Source: DATLXH01 sp035576005 (GTDB taxonomy: Bacteria > Acidobacteriota > Thermoanaerobaculia > Gp7-AA8). From it: a stretch of 11,571 nucleotides of DNA. The notes below the pieces were generated by a model. The model was not told the origin of the DNA. It worked only from the letters and a program-made list of their open reading frames with translations, and ran no database searches. Made by a program: the position numbers and the translations under genes. The DNA is taken from positions 1 to 11,571 of the forward strand of contig DATLXH010000168.1 in the NCBI GenBank assembly GCA_035576005.1, read 5' to 3'. Each line of letters starts with the position of its first letter. The first letter of the stretch is position 1. Positions 1 to 6,592 of this stretch are shown in pieces.

Positions 1-61
1 ATCGCTTTGGACGAGGGTTCATGCCGGGATGCAGAATTCCTGATGCGAATGTCTGGGTGCC

Positions 62-80
62 GGACGCAGGCCCTGCGTCC
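62..80. repeat. Short perfect hairpin in the left-edge spacer
   Basis: An 8-bp perfect stem (GGACGCAG / CTGCGTCC) encloses a three-base loop. It lies in the 1-142 stretch, where I find no convincing gene: two frames are open but have no ribosome binding site or recognisable protein. There is no T-tract on either side, so it does not look like an intrinsic terminator. It may belong to an intergenic repeat family, but it is present only once here, so that is inference. Confidence 0.4.
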
Positions 81-142
81 CTACACCCGCCCCGGTTGCT
101 CTCGACACAGTGTCAACTATGCTCTCGTCGCGAAACCTTCGC

Positions 143-205
143 GCAACGAAGCAGACAGGCAGCTATCCGCTGCCGCAGCAGAAGGTCTGTGAGAAATGCG
201 GGCTA
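143..205 (+). repeat. Half copy of the 184-bp palindromic element (right arm)
   Basis: Bases 143-169 are identical over 27 nt to 10518-10544, and 182-205 are identical over 24 nt to 10558-10581. A 12-13 nt variable stretch separates the two blocks in both copies. A small palindrome at 104-114 (GACAC-A-GTGTC) sits where the full copy has its centre, but the matching left arm is not found in 1-103. This is therefore a half element or a decayed one. Its terminal TAG, read on the minus strand, is the stop codon of the gene ending at 203. Confidence 0.85.
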
Positions 206-1477
206 GTTGTTGAAAAACCCCGGCCGCTTCTCCCCTGTTGATGAGGCAAGGCCGATCATGCTGCCGGTAAAGATCGGATCCGGAACGGAGAGATAAAGAG
301 GAGTCTTGAATCCCTCAGCTGTCAGGGCAAGAACCTTCTGGTCACCATCGAGCTCTACGTCCTTGAGGTTGGCGAACGTGATCTCCTGGCCACCTTTGCC
401 GTCGACAATCACCCTTCGCGAGGTGACAATCACCTTGCAATCGCCCGCGGGAGTCCAGACTTGCTCGGTCGTCCTGGTGCCGTCCTCGAGCAACTTCTTC
501 TGCGTGCCGGGCTTGAGCAGCGAGCCCGACGTCACGTGATGACACGTTTCCTGAAAGGCAAGCTTGACCGGCGGATTCTTGATCAGTACTTTCTCTTTGG
601 TCACGCCCTTGAGCTTTCTGAACTCTTCGATGGCGGTCTTTTCAATCGCCACGTCTACCTCCGTTAAGCGCAGCTCGCTGCCGATTTCGCGGATCACTCC
701 CTCTCGCGCTGCACTGAGCCTGTCATCGGCCAGCATGTCCCAGACTGCTTTCTGGTAGACGCTCTTCTTGACCAGCAGTGAGTCTGCCTTGTCGAGGCCC
801 ACGGCGCTGATCGTGTCGTCAAGCTCGTTGGCGAGTCCTCGGGATCCGACCTTGTCGAACCGGGTCAGGGCTCGGAAGCCGGCCGCGATCGCAGCAGCTG
901 TAGCAGTTTTCCGAATCGCCGCATACGGCACGTCATCGGCAGCCTCGCGCTCCTGCCTGACGGCCTCCAGAGCTGCGGCATCCTGCTGCTCGTCCAACAG
1001 TCGGACCTTCGCTGCGAACGATGCGGCGAGCTCGCTGTTTCTTTTCTCGATTTCGGCCCTCTCAGCGCGAATCTTCTCTTCTGCTGCGCGGCGATCGGCG
1101 CGCTGCTTGGCGTTGATGATCGGCGGCGCAATAACCATAGCGAGACCGATCACGATCTCAACGTAGCCTGCCGGGCCTTTCTTCATCACCACCGCGATCC
1201 CAATGAGAATCAGCAGGACACCGACTCCCATGAGCACCCTCTCCAGCATTTGTCGCCCTGTCAGCGGGATCTTCTCTCCCTTGATTTTTCGCGAGGTTCC
1301 ATCCACGGGGAGCTCTTCGTGGAAATAGAGCCCACCTCCGCTGGAGGTCTGGTACTCGCCGCCCGAGCCTGTACTGAAGTGTCGAGGATCGGTGCCGATC
1401 TCTTCATCGGTCCGTCGCTGTGCGACGTTAAATCTGACGGAACCGATACCCACTGATTTACGGATGTAAAAACCCAC
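203..1477 (-). CDS. DUF4236-like membrane protein with coiled coil and C-terminal PH-like region
   Basis: The function is unknown. With the GTG start at 1477 the product is 424 residues and begins MGFYIRKS, the typical opening of DUF4236 domains, continuing to a GGGLYF motif near residue 50. GGAGG lies four bases upstream of this GTG; a TTG at 1498 is the alternative start. Two adjacent hydrophobic segments follow (about residues 81-98 and 105-122). Next comes a long charged, Ala/Glu/Arg-rich helix (about 124-185) that looks like a coiled coil, then a mixed helical region. The C-terminus (about 310-410) is beta-rich with a 'VIVTSRRVIV' strand pattern, resembling bacterial PH-like domains. The likely location is the inner membrane. 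The middle of the DUF4236 part (residues 17-35) is strongly diverged. The TAG stop lies inside an intergenic repeat. The gene is divergent from the OmpW-like gene. Confidence 0.75.
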   Translation of the reverse strand: MGFYIRKSVGIGSVRFNVAQRRTDEEIGTDPRHFSTGSGGEYQTSSGGGLYFHEELPVDGTSRKIKGEKIPLTGRQMLERVLMGVGVLLILIGIAVVMKKGPAGYVEIVIGLAMVIAPPIINAKQRADRRAAEEKIRAERAEIEKRNSELAASFAAKVRLLDEQQDAAALEAVRQEREAADDVPYAAIRKTATAAAIAAGFRALTRFDKVGSRGLANELDDTISAVGLDKADSLLVKKSVYQKAVWDMLADDRLSAAREGVIREIGSELRLTEVDVAIEKTAIEEFRKLKGVTKEKVLIKNPPVKLAFQETCHHVTSGSLLKPGTQKKLLEDGTRTTEQVWTPAGDCKVIVTSRRVIVDGKGGQEITFANLKDVELDGDQKVLALTAEGFKTPLYLSVPDPIFTGSMIGLASSTGEKRPGFFNN

Positions 1478-1616
1478 TTGACCTCCGATTTCACGCAACA
1501 GCAGCCTTGCCGCTCATTCAACAGTTCTGCCAGCGACGTGCCCCAGACATCCCTTACTGCCCCGCACTGGCGACTCTGGCCAAGCTCTTGCTTCGGTGGC
1601 CACCGGAGGATCGAAC

Positions 1617-2252
1617 ATGAAATCACTCAAGACCGTCCTTGGCGCTCTGCTGTTTACGACTGCACTTCCGCTCGCTGCAGCAGATCGCTCGGTCGACATC
1701 ACAGGCTCAGTTGCCTTCATCCACCTCAACGAGCAGAACGAAGAGAGTCTGGATGTCGAGAGCGACCTCGGTTTCACGGCCGGACTCAATGTCTTTTTCG
1801 GCAATCGTGTATCGCTCGACGTAACAGCGGGTGTTTTCGAGCCCGAAGCCTCCCTCGACCTCCCGACTTCAACCGTCGGACGTCTCAAACCCCTGCAGAT
1901 CCAGCGCGCCACTGTGGGGAAGGTCAAAATGATTCCTCTCACTGCAGCCTTGCTTTACCACTTCGCTCCCGAGGGAAGATTCGATCCGTACGTGGGCGGA
2001 GGAGTTGAGTACATCCTGCTCGGCGATTTCGACAATGCCGATGACGTCGACTTCGAGAGGATTGATTTCGAAGATGACCTCGGCGGGATGATCAACGCCG
2101 GTGTGAACATCGGTTTCGGACGAAACCTCGCGCTCAAGCTCGATGCCAAATATGTCGCGATCGGAGATCCCGTCACAACCTCGGGAGACATTCCTGTCGA
2201 GCTCGAGCTCAAACCACTCACCCTCTCAGCGGGGCTGTCATTTCGCTTCTAA
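1617..2252 (+). CDS. OmpW-like outer-membrane beta-barrel protein
   Basis: A 211-residue protein. The ATG at 1617 is preceded by GGAGG with seven bases of spacing, which fixes the start better than the in-frame ATG 21 bases upstream. Residues 1-22 form a signal peptide (MKSLKTV, hydrophobic core, cleavage near ALPLAAA-D). The mature part has alternating beta strands, the 'PYVGGGVEY' motif typical of OmpW/Omp25-like 8-stranded barrels, and a C-terminal strand ending in aromatic Phe (SAGLSFRF), the usual signal for barrel assembly. Length fits OmpW (about 200 residues). It probably forms a small outer-membrane channel for hydrophobic compounds; substrate and exact family are inference. A small charged ORF follows 41 bp downstream and is probably co-transcribed. 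Confidence 0.8.
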   Translation: MKSLKTVLGALLFTTALPLAAADRSVDITGSVAFIHLNEQNEESLDVESDLGFTAGLNVFFGNRVSLDVTAGVFEPEASLDLPTSTVGRLKPLQIQRATVGKVKMIPLTAALLYHFAPEGRFDPYVGGGVEYILLGDFDNADDVDFERIDFEDDLGGMINAGVNIGFGRNLALKLDAKYVAIGDPVTTSGDIPVELELKPLTLSAGLSFRF

Positions 2253-2293
2253 GTGAGCTCGCTGCAACCACGAAAACCCAGGAGGAGTCGTCA

Positions 2294-2431
2294 ATGTCAG
2301 ACAACAAGAGTGCACGCGAACAGGCAAAGAACCGGACATCTGGCCAGCCAACAGGCGTCGAGACTCAGGAAAAGAAAGGCAAAGCAAAAGAGCAGGAGCG
2401 AGCCGACAAGGCAGCAGAGAAAAAGCGCTGA
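2294..2431 (+). CDS. 45-residue highly charged small protein
   Basis: I do not recognise the family. The ATG at 2294 has a very strong GGAGGAG Shine-Dalgarno at 2281-2287, six bases upstream, unusually good for this window. The product starts MSDNKSAREQAKNR and ends ADKAAEKKR. It is rich in Lys, Glu, Gln and Ala, has no Cys, no Trp and no hydrophobic segment, and is probably disordered or helical, cytoplasmic and basic. It follows the OmpW-like gene by 41 bp in the same direction and is convergent with the kinase gene ending at 2458. The strong ribosome binding site is the main reason to believe in it; homologue searches would settle the matter. Confidence 0.6.
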   Translation: MSDNKSAREQAKNRTSGQPTGVETQEKKGKAKEQERADKAAEKKR

Positions 2432-2457
2432 CCAGACTGCTCGCGCGTCGCAAGACC

Positions 2458-2985
2458 CTACGTGCGACCTCGGTCTAAAATCCGCTGGATCGCGTCCATC
2501 GCCGCGTGCCGACGCTGAGGCCAATCTCCTGCGATCGTCGCGTAGGGCAACTGCAAACTCTCGAGGCGTTCCTCGAAAAGAGCAAACATCTCCTCCCTTC
2601 GATCTCCTCTGTCGCGCTGCGGGTCAGCGATCCAGGGCACGTCGATGGCCATCAACAGGTAGAGATCAGCGGCCCGTCGAATCGCTTCCTTCTCGATCCA
2701 CTGCGGACAGGCGTTATAGTAGTGATGACTGTAGACGACGGTGCTTAGAAGATCGGTATCGAGGATCGTCAACTTCCCTGCACCCTTCGCCGCGCCGTCT
2801 TCCGACTCCATCTGTCCCGCGGCGATCGCGTTCACGTCGCCGGCGTCAAGAGGGGAAAGCTTCTCGCTGGCGTAATGTCTCGAGAACTCAGGGACCAGCA
2901 CACAGTCATAATGCTGAGCGAGATCGGCGGCGAGGGTCGACTTTCCCGTGGATTCGGGGCCGGTGATTGTTATGCGAATCGGCAC
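2458..2985 (-). CDS. NadR-type (ribosylnicotinamide kinase-like) P-loop kinase, TPP-regulated
   Basis: A 175-residue protein from a GTG at 2985. The Walker A motif GPESTGKST is at residues 9-17, a VPEFSRHY motif at 31-38, LDTD at 75-78, and an Arg-rich lid DVPWIADPQRDRGDRREE at 115-132. This set is characteristic of the kinase domain of NadR and its stand-alone homologues (AAA_28), which phosphorylate nicotinamide riboside. The NMN adenylyltransferase and DNA-binding domains of NadR are absent. It is the last gene of the TPP-riboswitch operon after the PnuT-like permease, so I infer that it phosphorylates the imported vitamin, possibly thiamine. Nicotinamide riboside remains possible. The frame is open upstream to 3249, but that extension translates intergenic repeats and lies outside the domain. 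It is separated from the permease gene by 253 bp holding a repeat block. Confidence 0.85.
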   Translation of the reverse strand: MPIRITITGPESTGKSTLAADLAQHYDCVLVPEFSRHYASEKLSPLDAGDVNAIAAGQMESEDGAAKGAGKLTILDTDLLSTVVYSHHYYNACPQWIEKEAIRRAADLYLLMAIDVPWIADPQRDRGDRREEMFALFEERLESLQLPYATIAGDWPQRRHAAMDAIQRILDRGRT

Positions 2986-3017
2986 GGGCTTTCTCAGTGT
3001 GGGATTGAGCTTACTGA

Positions 3018-3204
3018 GCCGCGAAGCGGCGTTCCCTCTCCCCGGCGGGGAGAGGGAAGCGAGCGAAGCGTAGCAGGGTGAGGGGCGTGAAAGTCTCGCG
3101 ATTCCGTATACCCGGCGCTTCTCGTGTCTCTCGCGGCCCCTCTCCCGGTCGCCGACGCGACCACCCTCTCCCCGCCGGGGAGAGGGTTTTTGCCCCTTCG
3201 GGGC
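3018..3204. repeat. Composite palindromic repeat block inside the thiamine operon
   Basis: This block comprises four hairpins: GCCGCGAAGCGGC (3018-3030); a 23-nt CCCTCTCCCC-type palindrome (3034-3056); a second 23-nt palindrome of the same kind (3164-3186); and GCCCCTTCGGGGC (3192-3204). The first half (3018-3110) is nearly identical to the reverse complement of 6356-6445. From 3034 to 3204 the block closely matches the reverse complement of 11413-11571. Read on the plus strand, the second palindrome is followed by TTTTT and resembles an intrinsic terminator, but the operon runs the other way. On the coding strand there is no T-tract, so transcription through it is possible. Confidence 0.9.
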
Positions 3205-3238
3205 TCTGGTGCACCGGTGTCCCGCTGGGTAAGGACAT

Positions 3239-3823
3239 TTACGTTTCACTCAAGGCGGGAAGGCGGCCTTCTCGCAGCGACTTCTTCCACGCTCTATAGC
3301 CCAGTACCGCGAGCACGAGGAACACCGCGTAGAGCAGTGCGGTGGGATAAAGAGCTTTCTTGATGTACATTCCTACGTAGACGACATCGACGGCGATCCA
3401 GATCAGCCAGTTCTCGAGCAGCTTCCGCGTCATCATCCATTGCGCCAGAAGGCTGAACGAAGTGGTAGCAGCGTCCCAATACGGCAGCGACGCGTCCGTG
3501 CTCTTTTTCAGAGTCACACCGAGCACCACCGCAAATAGAGCGGCCGCCAGGAGCATGAGCATCGCTCGCTTCGGAGGCGTCTGCGAAACAGGAAGCTCCG
3601 TGCGTCCGGTGCCACCGTAGAGCCACTGGTACCAGCCGTAAAAGGAGAGAACGAGGTAGACGACCTGCAGTCCCATGTCGGCATACAGCTTCGCTCCATG
3701 AAAAACGAAGATGTAGAGGAAGACATTAACGATCGCGGTCGGCCACGACCAGATGTTCTCACGCACGCTTAGATACACACTCACAGCGCCGAACAGTGCA
3801 CCAATGATCTCGATCCACGACAT
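3239..3823 (-). CDS. pnuT: PnuC/PnuT-family vitamin permease (probable thiamine transporter)
   Basis: A 194-residue integral membrane protein with about seven hydrophobic segments. It shows the PnuC-family signature: an N-terminal SVRENIWSWPTAIVNVFLYI segment, then LYADMGLQVVY and FYGWYQWLYGG near residues 47-71, and a later LLENWLIWIAVDVVYVGMY segment. PnuC proteins are inner-membrane facilitators for nicotinamide riboside and depend on a cytoplasmic kinase to trap the substrate; paralogues called PnuT serve thiamine and are recognised mainly by TPP-riboswitch context. That context is present here, so thiamine is the likely substrate. The start at 3823 follows the TonB receptor stop by 18 bp and has a purine-rich AAGGCAGG upstream. 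The PnuC-fold assignment is firm; the thiamine specificity is inferred. Confidence 0.85.
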   Translation of the reverse strand: MSWIEIIGALFGAVSVYLSVRENIWSWPTAIVNVFLYIFVFHGAKLYADMGLQVVYLVLSFYGWYQWLYGGTGRTELPVSQTPPKRAMLMLLAAALFAVVLGVTLKKSTDASLPYWDAATTSFSLLAQWMMTRKLLENWLIWIAVDVVYVGMYIKKALYPTALLYAVFLVLAVLGYRAWKKSLREGRLPALSET

Positions 3824-3841
3824 GAATCGGCCTGCCTTCGC

Positions 3842-6001
3842 TCAAAAACGAAAATCAAGGGTTACGGTGGCGTTCCTGGTTGCGAGAGGATAGTAGTAGC
3901 GAATGCCCTCAACCGAACGCGAGCCAGCAGCATCCTCTGCAAGATAGAGGAAACTGTAGCCGCTCGGAAAGACCCTGTCGTTATCGAGAACATTGTTTGC
4001 GCGGACTCTCAGTCGAGGCGCCGAGGGACCGACCCACCGTTCGAGAAGAAGAGTAGCGCCAAGGTCCAGCGACCCGTAGGACGGCGTCACGAAGTCTTTG
4101 TTTCCCGTGTTGTCGAGGAAGCTCTCCGAGACCAGCCGCACGCTCGCGCTGAGTTGCAGCGGCGGAAGGAGTTGGATATCAACGCCACCGTTGACGATCA
4201 GTTCGGGGGTGAGGAGGGGGGAGACGTTCCGATACTGCACCGCCGTCGTATCGATAACCGCTCCCCCCGCATCGTAAACGTCGTAGAACTGGCTCCACTC
4301 TTTGATCCGGTTGCGACTGGCGTTGAGAGCCGCTCGGACTGAGACGCGAGGGGTTGCTCGATAGAGAACGTCGAGCTCGATGCCGCGACGGTAGCTTCGT
4401 CCCACGTTGCGACGGAGGAGGAGGCCGATCTCGGAGAGCTCACCTGTCGCAGCGATCTCGTTGCGGAACTCCATCGCATAGGCGTTCGCGTGAATGGTGT
4501 AGAGCGGCCGGCTGATGTCGATTCCGAGCTCGGTATCGTGGACCCGTTCCGGACGCACCGAACGCAGATCGTGCGGGACCGATGGATTGTCCTCCCCTGA
4601 AAAGAGGTCGTTGCGCGCCGGCTCCCGGGTAGAGGTCCCGGTCGATCCGAAGATGCTGATCGAGCTGGATGCACGAAAGCGAGCGCCAAGCCTTGGATTG
4701 AGGAACGTCCAGTCGATCGGATCGATCCCGATGTTCCCCTCATAGCGGAAGGCTGAGTGACGCAATTGCACGTCGCCGAACAGGTGCCATCGGCCGACGT
4801 CGTAACCGATCTTTGCAAATCCACTCGCTTCATCCTTGATGCCGGTGTTGAAGTAAGAGCGCTTGCCGGACACGTCGAGCGAGTGTTCGCGCTCGAAATG
4901 GTTGTAGCTGACGCCGAGGTTGACGGCGACTGCGTCATAGCTCCTGTTGAACGAAAGGGACGTGCCTGTGAGAAGCCCGTCGAGCCCTAACGTGCGGAGC
5001 TCGTTCTGCGCGACCGGGTCGTCCCACAGGTCATACGTTCCATACCCACGGTTGTAATAGACCGATGCCACGAGCGTCGCGCCGGAGCCGGCGGCCCGCA
5101 TCATCTGCAACTGGACGAAGTCCTGTCCGAATCGATCCCGCTCCTGGTCATCGAGCGGATTGAATCGCGCGTTTGTTTTCAGGGTGGCCTCATCCGTCGC
5201 GAAGAACGAAAGCTGCGAGCGCTCTTTCCCGGAGAACGAAGTCAGTTTGAACAGGGAGCTCTCTCCCCTCTTCGTTGCGCTGAGGAAGGCGGTCCGCTGC
5301 CTGATGCCGGAGTTGTCACGATAGCCTTCCGACTGTTTCGCCGAGACGCGGCCGTAGAGAGCAAAGCCGCTTGTGCCAATGTCTCCCGAATGCCACGAGA
5401 CACTCGCCTGCGCGGTACCGAACGAGCCGCCGCCGATCTCGACCTCCGTCTTTGGAGTTTTAGAGAGGTCGACACTCGTGAAGTTTATTGATCCACCAAA
5501 CGCAGGAGCACCGACCGTTGACGTGCCGATACCGCGCTGGATCTGGATGCTGTCGAGGAAGCCGGTGAAGTCGCCGTAGTCGGCAAAGTAGGCGTTCATG
5601 TCCTCGAGGTCATTCAGCGGGACGCCGTCGAGCGTCAGGTTGATGCGAGTCTGATTGATCCCACGGAGGGTGAAATACGAGTAGCCGGAACCGCCTCCCC
5701 CGTCCGAGTAGGCGACGATGGAGGGAGTCTGAGCGAGAAGAAATGGAATCTCCTGGCCATGATCGAGTCTGTCGATCTCGTCCGCATCCATGTCGCGTTT
5801 GGTAACAGGGGTTCGCTCCTCGGCACGAATCGCGGAGACGACAATTGCCTCGCTCAGTTCGGGCGGGGACACTTCTTCATCGACATCAGTTCCGGTGATC
5901 TCAGCAGCCGCGACGACGGTCGTGAGAAGGAAGGCGAAAACGGCTAAGAGCCCGGATCGTCTTAGCCAGCTGCTGGACGTGCTTGTGAGATATGCCAACA
6001 T
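3842..6001 (-). CDS. TonB-dependent outer-membrane receptor under TPP riboswitch control
   Basis: I choose the ATG at 6001 (719 residues) because GGGAG lies seven bases upstream and a signal peptide starts there; the ATG at 6079 would add 26 residues that do not look like a leader. Residues 1-33 form the signal peptide, with cleavage near TTVVAAA-E. A TonB box (EAIVVSA) lies at 51-57. A plug domain follows, with LRGINQTRINLTLDGVPLND at 112-131 and a GAPAFGGSINF motif near 164-174. The rest is a 22-stranded-barrel-like sequence ending in Phe (TVTLDFRF). It imports its ligand using energy from TonB-ExbB-ExbD, which are not encoded here. The TPP riboswitch and the PnuT-like partner point to thiamine or a phosphorylated or precursor form; the protein sequence alone does not reveal the ligand. 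Confidence 0.93.
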   Translation of the reverse strand: MLAYLTSTSSSWLRRSGLLAVFAFLLTTVVAAAEITGTDVDEEVSPPELSEAIVVSAIRAEERTPVTKRDMDADEIDRLDHGQEIPFLLAQTPSIVAYSDGGGGSGYSYFTLRGINQTRINLTLDGVPLNDLEDMNAYFADYGDFTGFLDSIQIQRGIGTSTVGAPAFGGSINFTSVDLSKTPKTEVEIGGGSFGTAQASVSWHSGDIGTSGFALYGRVSAKQSEGYRDNSGIRQRTAFLSATKRGESSLFKLTSFSGKERSQLSFFATDEATLKTNARFNPLDDQERDRFGQDFVQLQMMRAAGSGATLVASVYYNRGYGTYDLWDDPVAQNELRTLGLDGLLTGTSLSFNRSYDAVAVNLGVSYNHFEREHSLDVSGKRSYFNTGIKDEASGFAKIGYDVGRWHLFGDVQLRHSAFRYEGNIGIDPIDWTFLNPRLGARFRASSSISIFGSTGTSTREPARNDLFSGEDNPSVPHDLRSVRPERVHDTELGIDISRPLYTIHANAYAMEFRNEIAATGELSEIGLLLRRNVGRSYRRGIELDVLYRATPRVSVRAALNASRNRIKEWSQFYDVYDAGGAVIDTTAVQYRNVSPLLTPELIVNGGVDIQLLPPLQLSASVRLVSESFLDNTGNKDFVTPSYGSLDLGATLLLERWVGPSAPRLRVRANNVLDNDRVFPSGYSFLYLAEDAAGSRSVEGIRYYYPLATRNATVTLDFRF

Positions 6002-6008
6002 CGTATTT

Positions 6009-6101
6009 CTCCCGATGACCCCGACTACCGTTAGTGTTGGACGCACCCATTCGCGAAAAGGCATTCGCGTCGAAAGCACAAACCAATGCGGAGTCCGGGA
6101 G
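6009..6101 (-). promoter_or_regulatory. Candidate Shine-Dalgarno-sequestering hairpin (riboswitch expression platform)
   Basis: On the minus strand, CTCCCGGACTCC (6101-6090) can pair with GGGGTC-AT-CGGGAG (6022-6009). This gives 12 pairs, one of them G-U, with a two-base bulge. The second strand contains the GGGAG ribosome binding site of the receptor gene at 6001. A small inner hairpin (CGCGAA / TTCGCG) lies in the loop. There is no hairpin followed by a T-tract between the riboswitch and the start codon, so control of translation is more likely than termination. The pairing was found by eye; no folding energy was calculated. Confidence 0.5.
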
Positions 6102-6117
6102 TGAATCGAGATCGGAT

Positions 6118-6191
6118 GCCTTCCCTACGCCGGTGCTAACCGGATCAGGTTCAAGGGTCTATTCTCAGGCCGTCTCCGGCCACCCCTAGGC
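6118..6191 (-). promoter_or_regulatory. TPP riboswitch (THI element)
   Basis: On the minus strand the aptamer reads from GCCTAGGGGTGG through a GGCC-GGAGAC-GGCC stem directly into CTGAGA. It continues with ACCCTTGAACCTGATCCGG and ends CACCGGCGTAGGGAAGGC. These are the conserved TPP-binding motifs: the CUGAGA pyrimidine-sensing core, the ACCUGAUCCGG block, and the GCGUAGGGAA segment. P1 closes by GCCT (6191-6188) pairing with AGGC (6121-6118), and a CCGG / CCGG stem forms the P4/P5 arm. Thiamine pyrophosphate binding should repress the downstream receptor-permease-kinase operon. The aptamer begins about 190 bases before the receptor ATG. Confidence 0.97.
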
Positions 6192-6203
6192 TCTGCAACA
6201 AGC

Positions 6204-6232
6204 AGTGTGCGTGATGACAACGGACACGTCAA
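6204..6232 (-). promoter_or_regulatory. Possible sigma-70-type promoter for the thiamine operon
   Basis: On the minus strand TTGACG (6232-6227, five of six to consensus) is followed after 17 bases by CACACT (6209-6204, three of six). Transcription would begin near 6197, just before the P1 stem of the riboswitch. The position and the -35 match are attractive; the -10 match is weak. Confidence 0.35.
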
Positions 6233-6260
6233 GTGCTCCGGGGGCCAGCATGCGGACTTT

Positions 6261-6344
6261 CAACGTCCCGCGACTCTGAAAGAGAAACGATGTGTCATTT
6301 CGAGCGATGTACGGCAACGTGCCGCGACTGAGAACAAGAAACGA
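6261..6344 (+). repeat. Imperfect direct repeats in the spacer before the peptidase gene
   Basis: Two diverged copies occur in tandem: CAACGTCCCGCGACTC... (6261-6290) and CAACGTGCCGCGACTG... (6315-6344). Both end in GAAACGA or AGAAACGA. A third related copy is at 11318-11344, where GAAACGAGGTGTC resembles GAAACGATGTGTC at 6284-6296. The stretch from 6192 to 6592 (401 bp) contains the operon promoter, these repeats, and the palindromic repeat at 6356-6445. I see no gene in it. Confidence 0.55.
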
Positions 6345-6355
6345 GCCCTTTCCGA

Positions 6356-6445
6356 CGAAGTCTCGAGACTTTCACGCCCCTCACCCTGCTTCGCTTCGCT
6401 CGCTTCCCTCTCCCCGGCGGGGAGAGGGATATGCCGCTTCGCGGC
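6356..6445. repeat. Palindromic repeat, inverted relative to the 3018-3110 copy
   Basis: It contains the 23-nt CCCTCTCCCC-type palindrome (6406-6428) preceded by CACGCCCCTCACCCTGCTTC and followed by the hairpin GCCGCTTCGCGGC (6433-6445). The reverse complement of this segment is nearly base-for-base identical to 3018-3110. It lies 147 bp upstream of the M20 peptidase start. There is no coding potential beyond frames forced open by GC-rich repeat sequence. Confidence 0.9.
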
Positions 6446-6592
6446 TTAACCTGCCGTGCATCCGCTACGAGTACGCCATCGGATGTTTTTCCACAAGGAC
6501 CGCACTTGCCTTACGCCCTTTGAAAACACATCGGTTGCATACTGTCCCTCGTATCACTCAAACTTCTCGCCCTTTCGCCGGAGACCCACCCT

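Noticed and set aside
7..206. Two overlapping 61-codon frames at the left edge
   Set aside because: They run through hairpin and repeat sequence, lack ribosome binding sites, and show no recognisable protein features.
2986..3249. N-terminal extension of the NadR-like kinase to an ATG at 3249
   Set aside because: The extra 88 residues are a translation of the palindromic repeat block and precede the first strand of the kinase domain; the frame is open only because of GC-rich repeat sequence.
3239..3823. Permease as a nicotinamide riboside transporter (PnuC proper)
   Set aside because: The fold fits equally and the NadR-like kinase would agree, but the TPP riboswitch and TonB receptor make thiamine more likely. 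Kept as an alternative, not excluded.
4198..4938. A 246-codon minus-strand frame within the TonB receptor gene
   Set aside because: It overlaps the receptor coding region in another frame; Ser/Arg/Thr-rich low-complexity translation with no domain.
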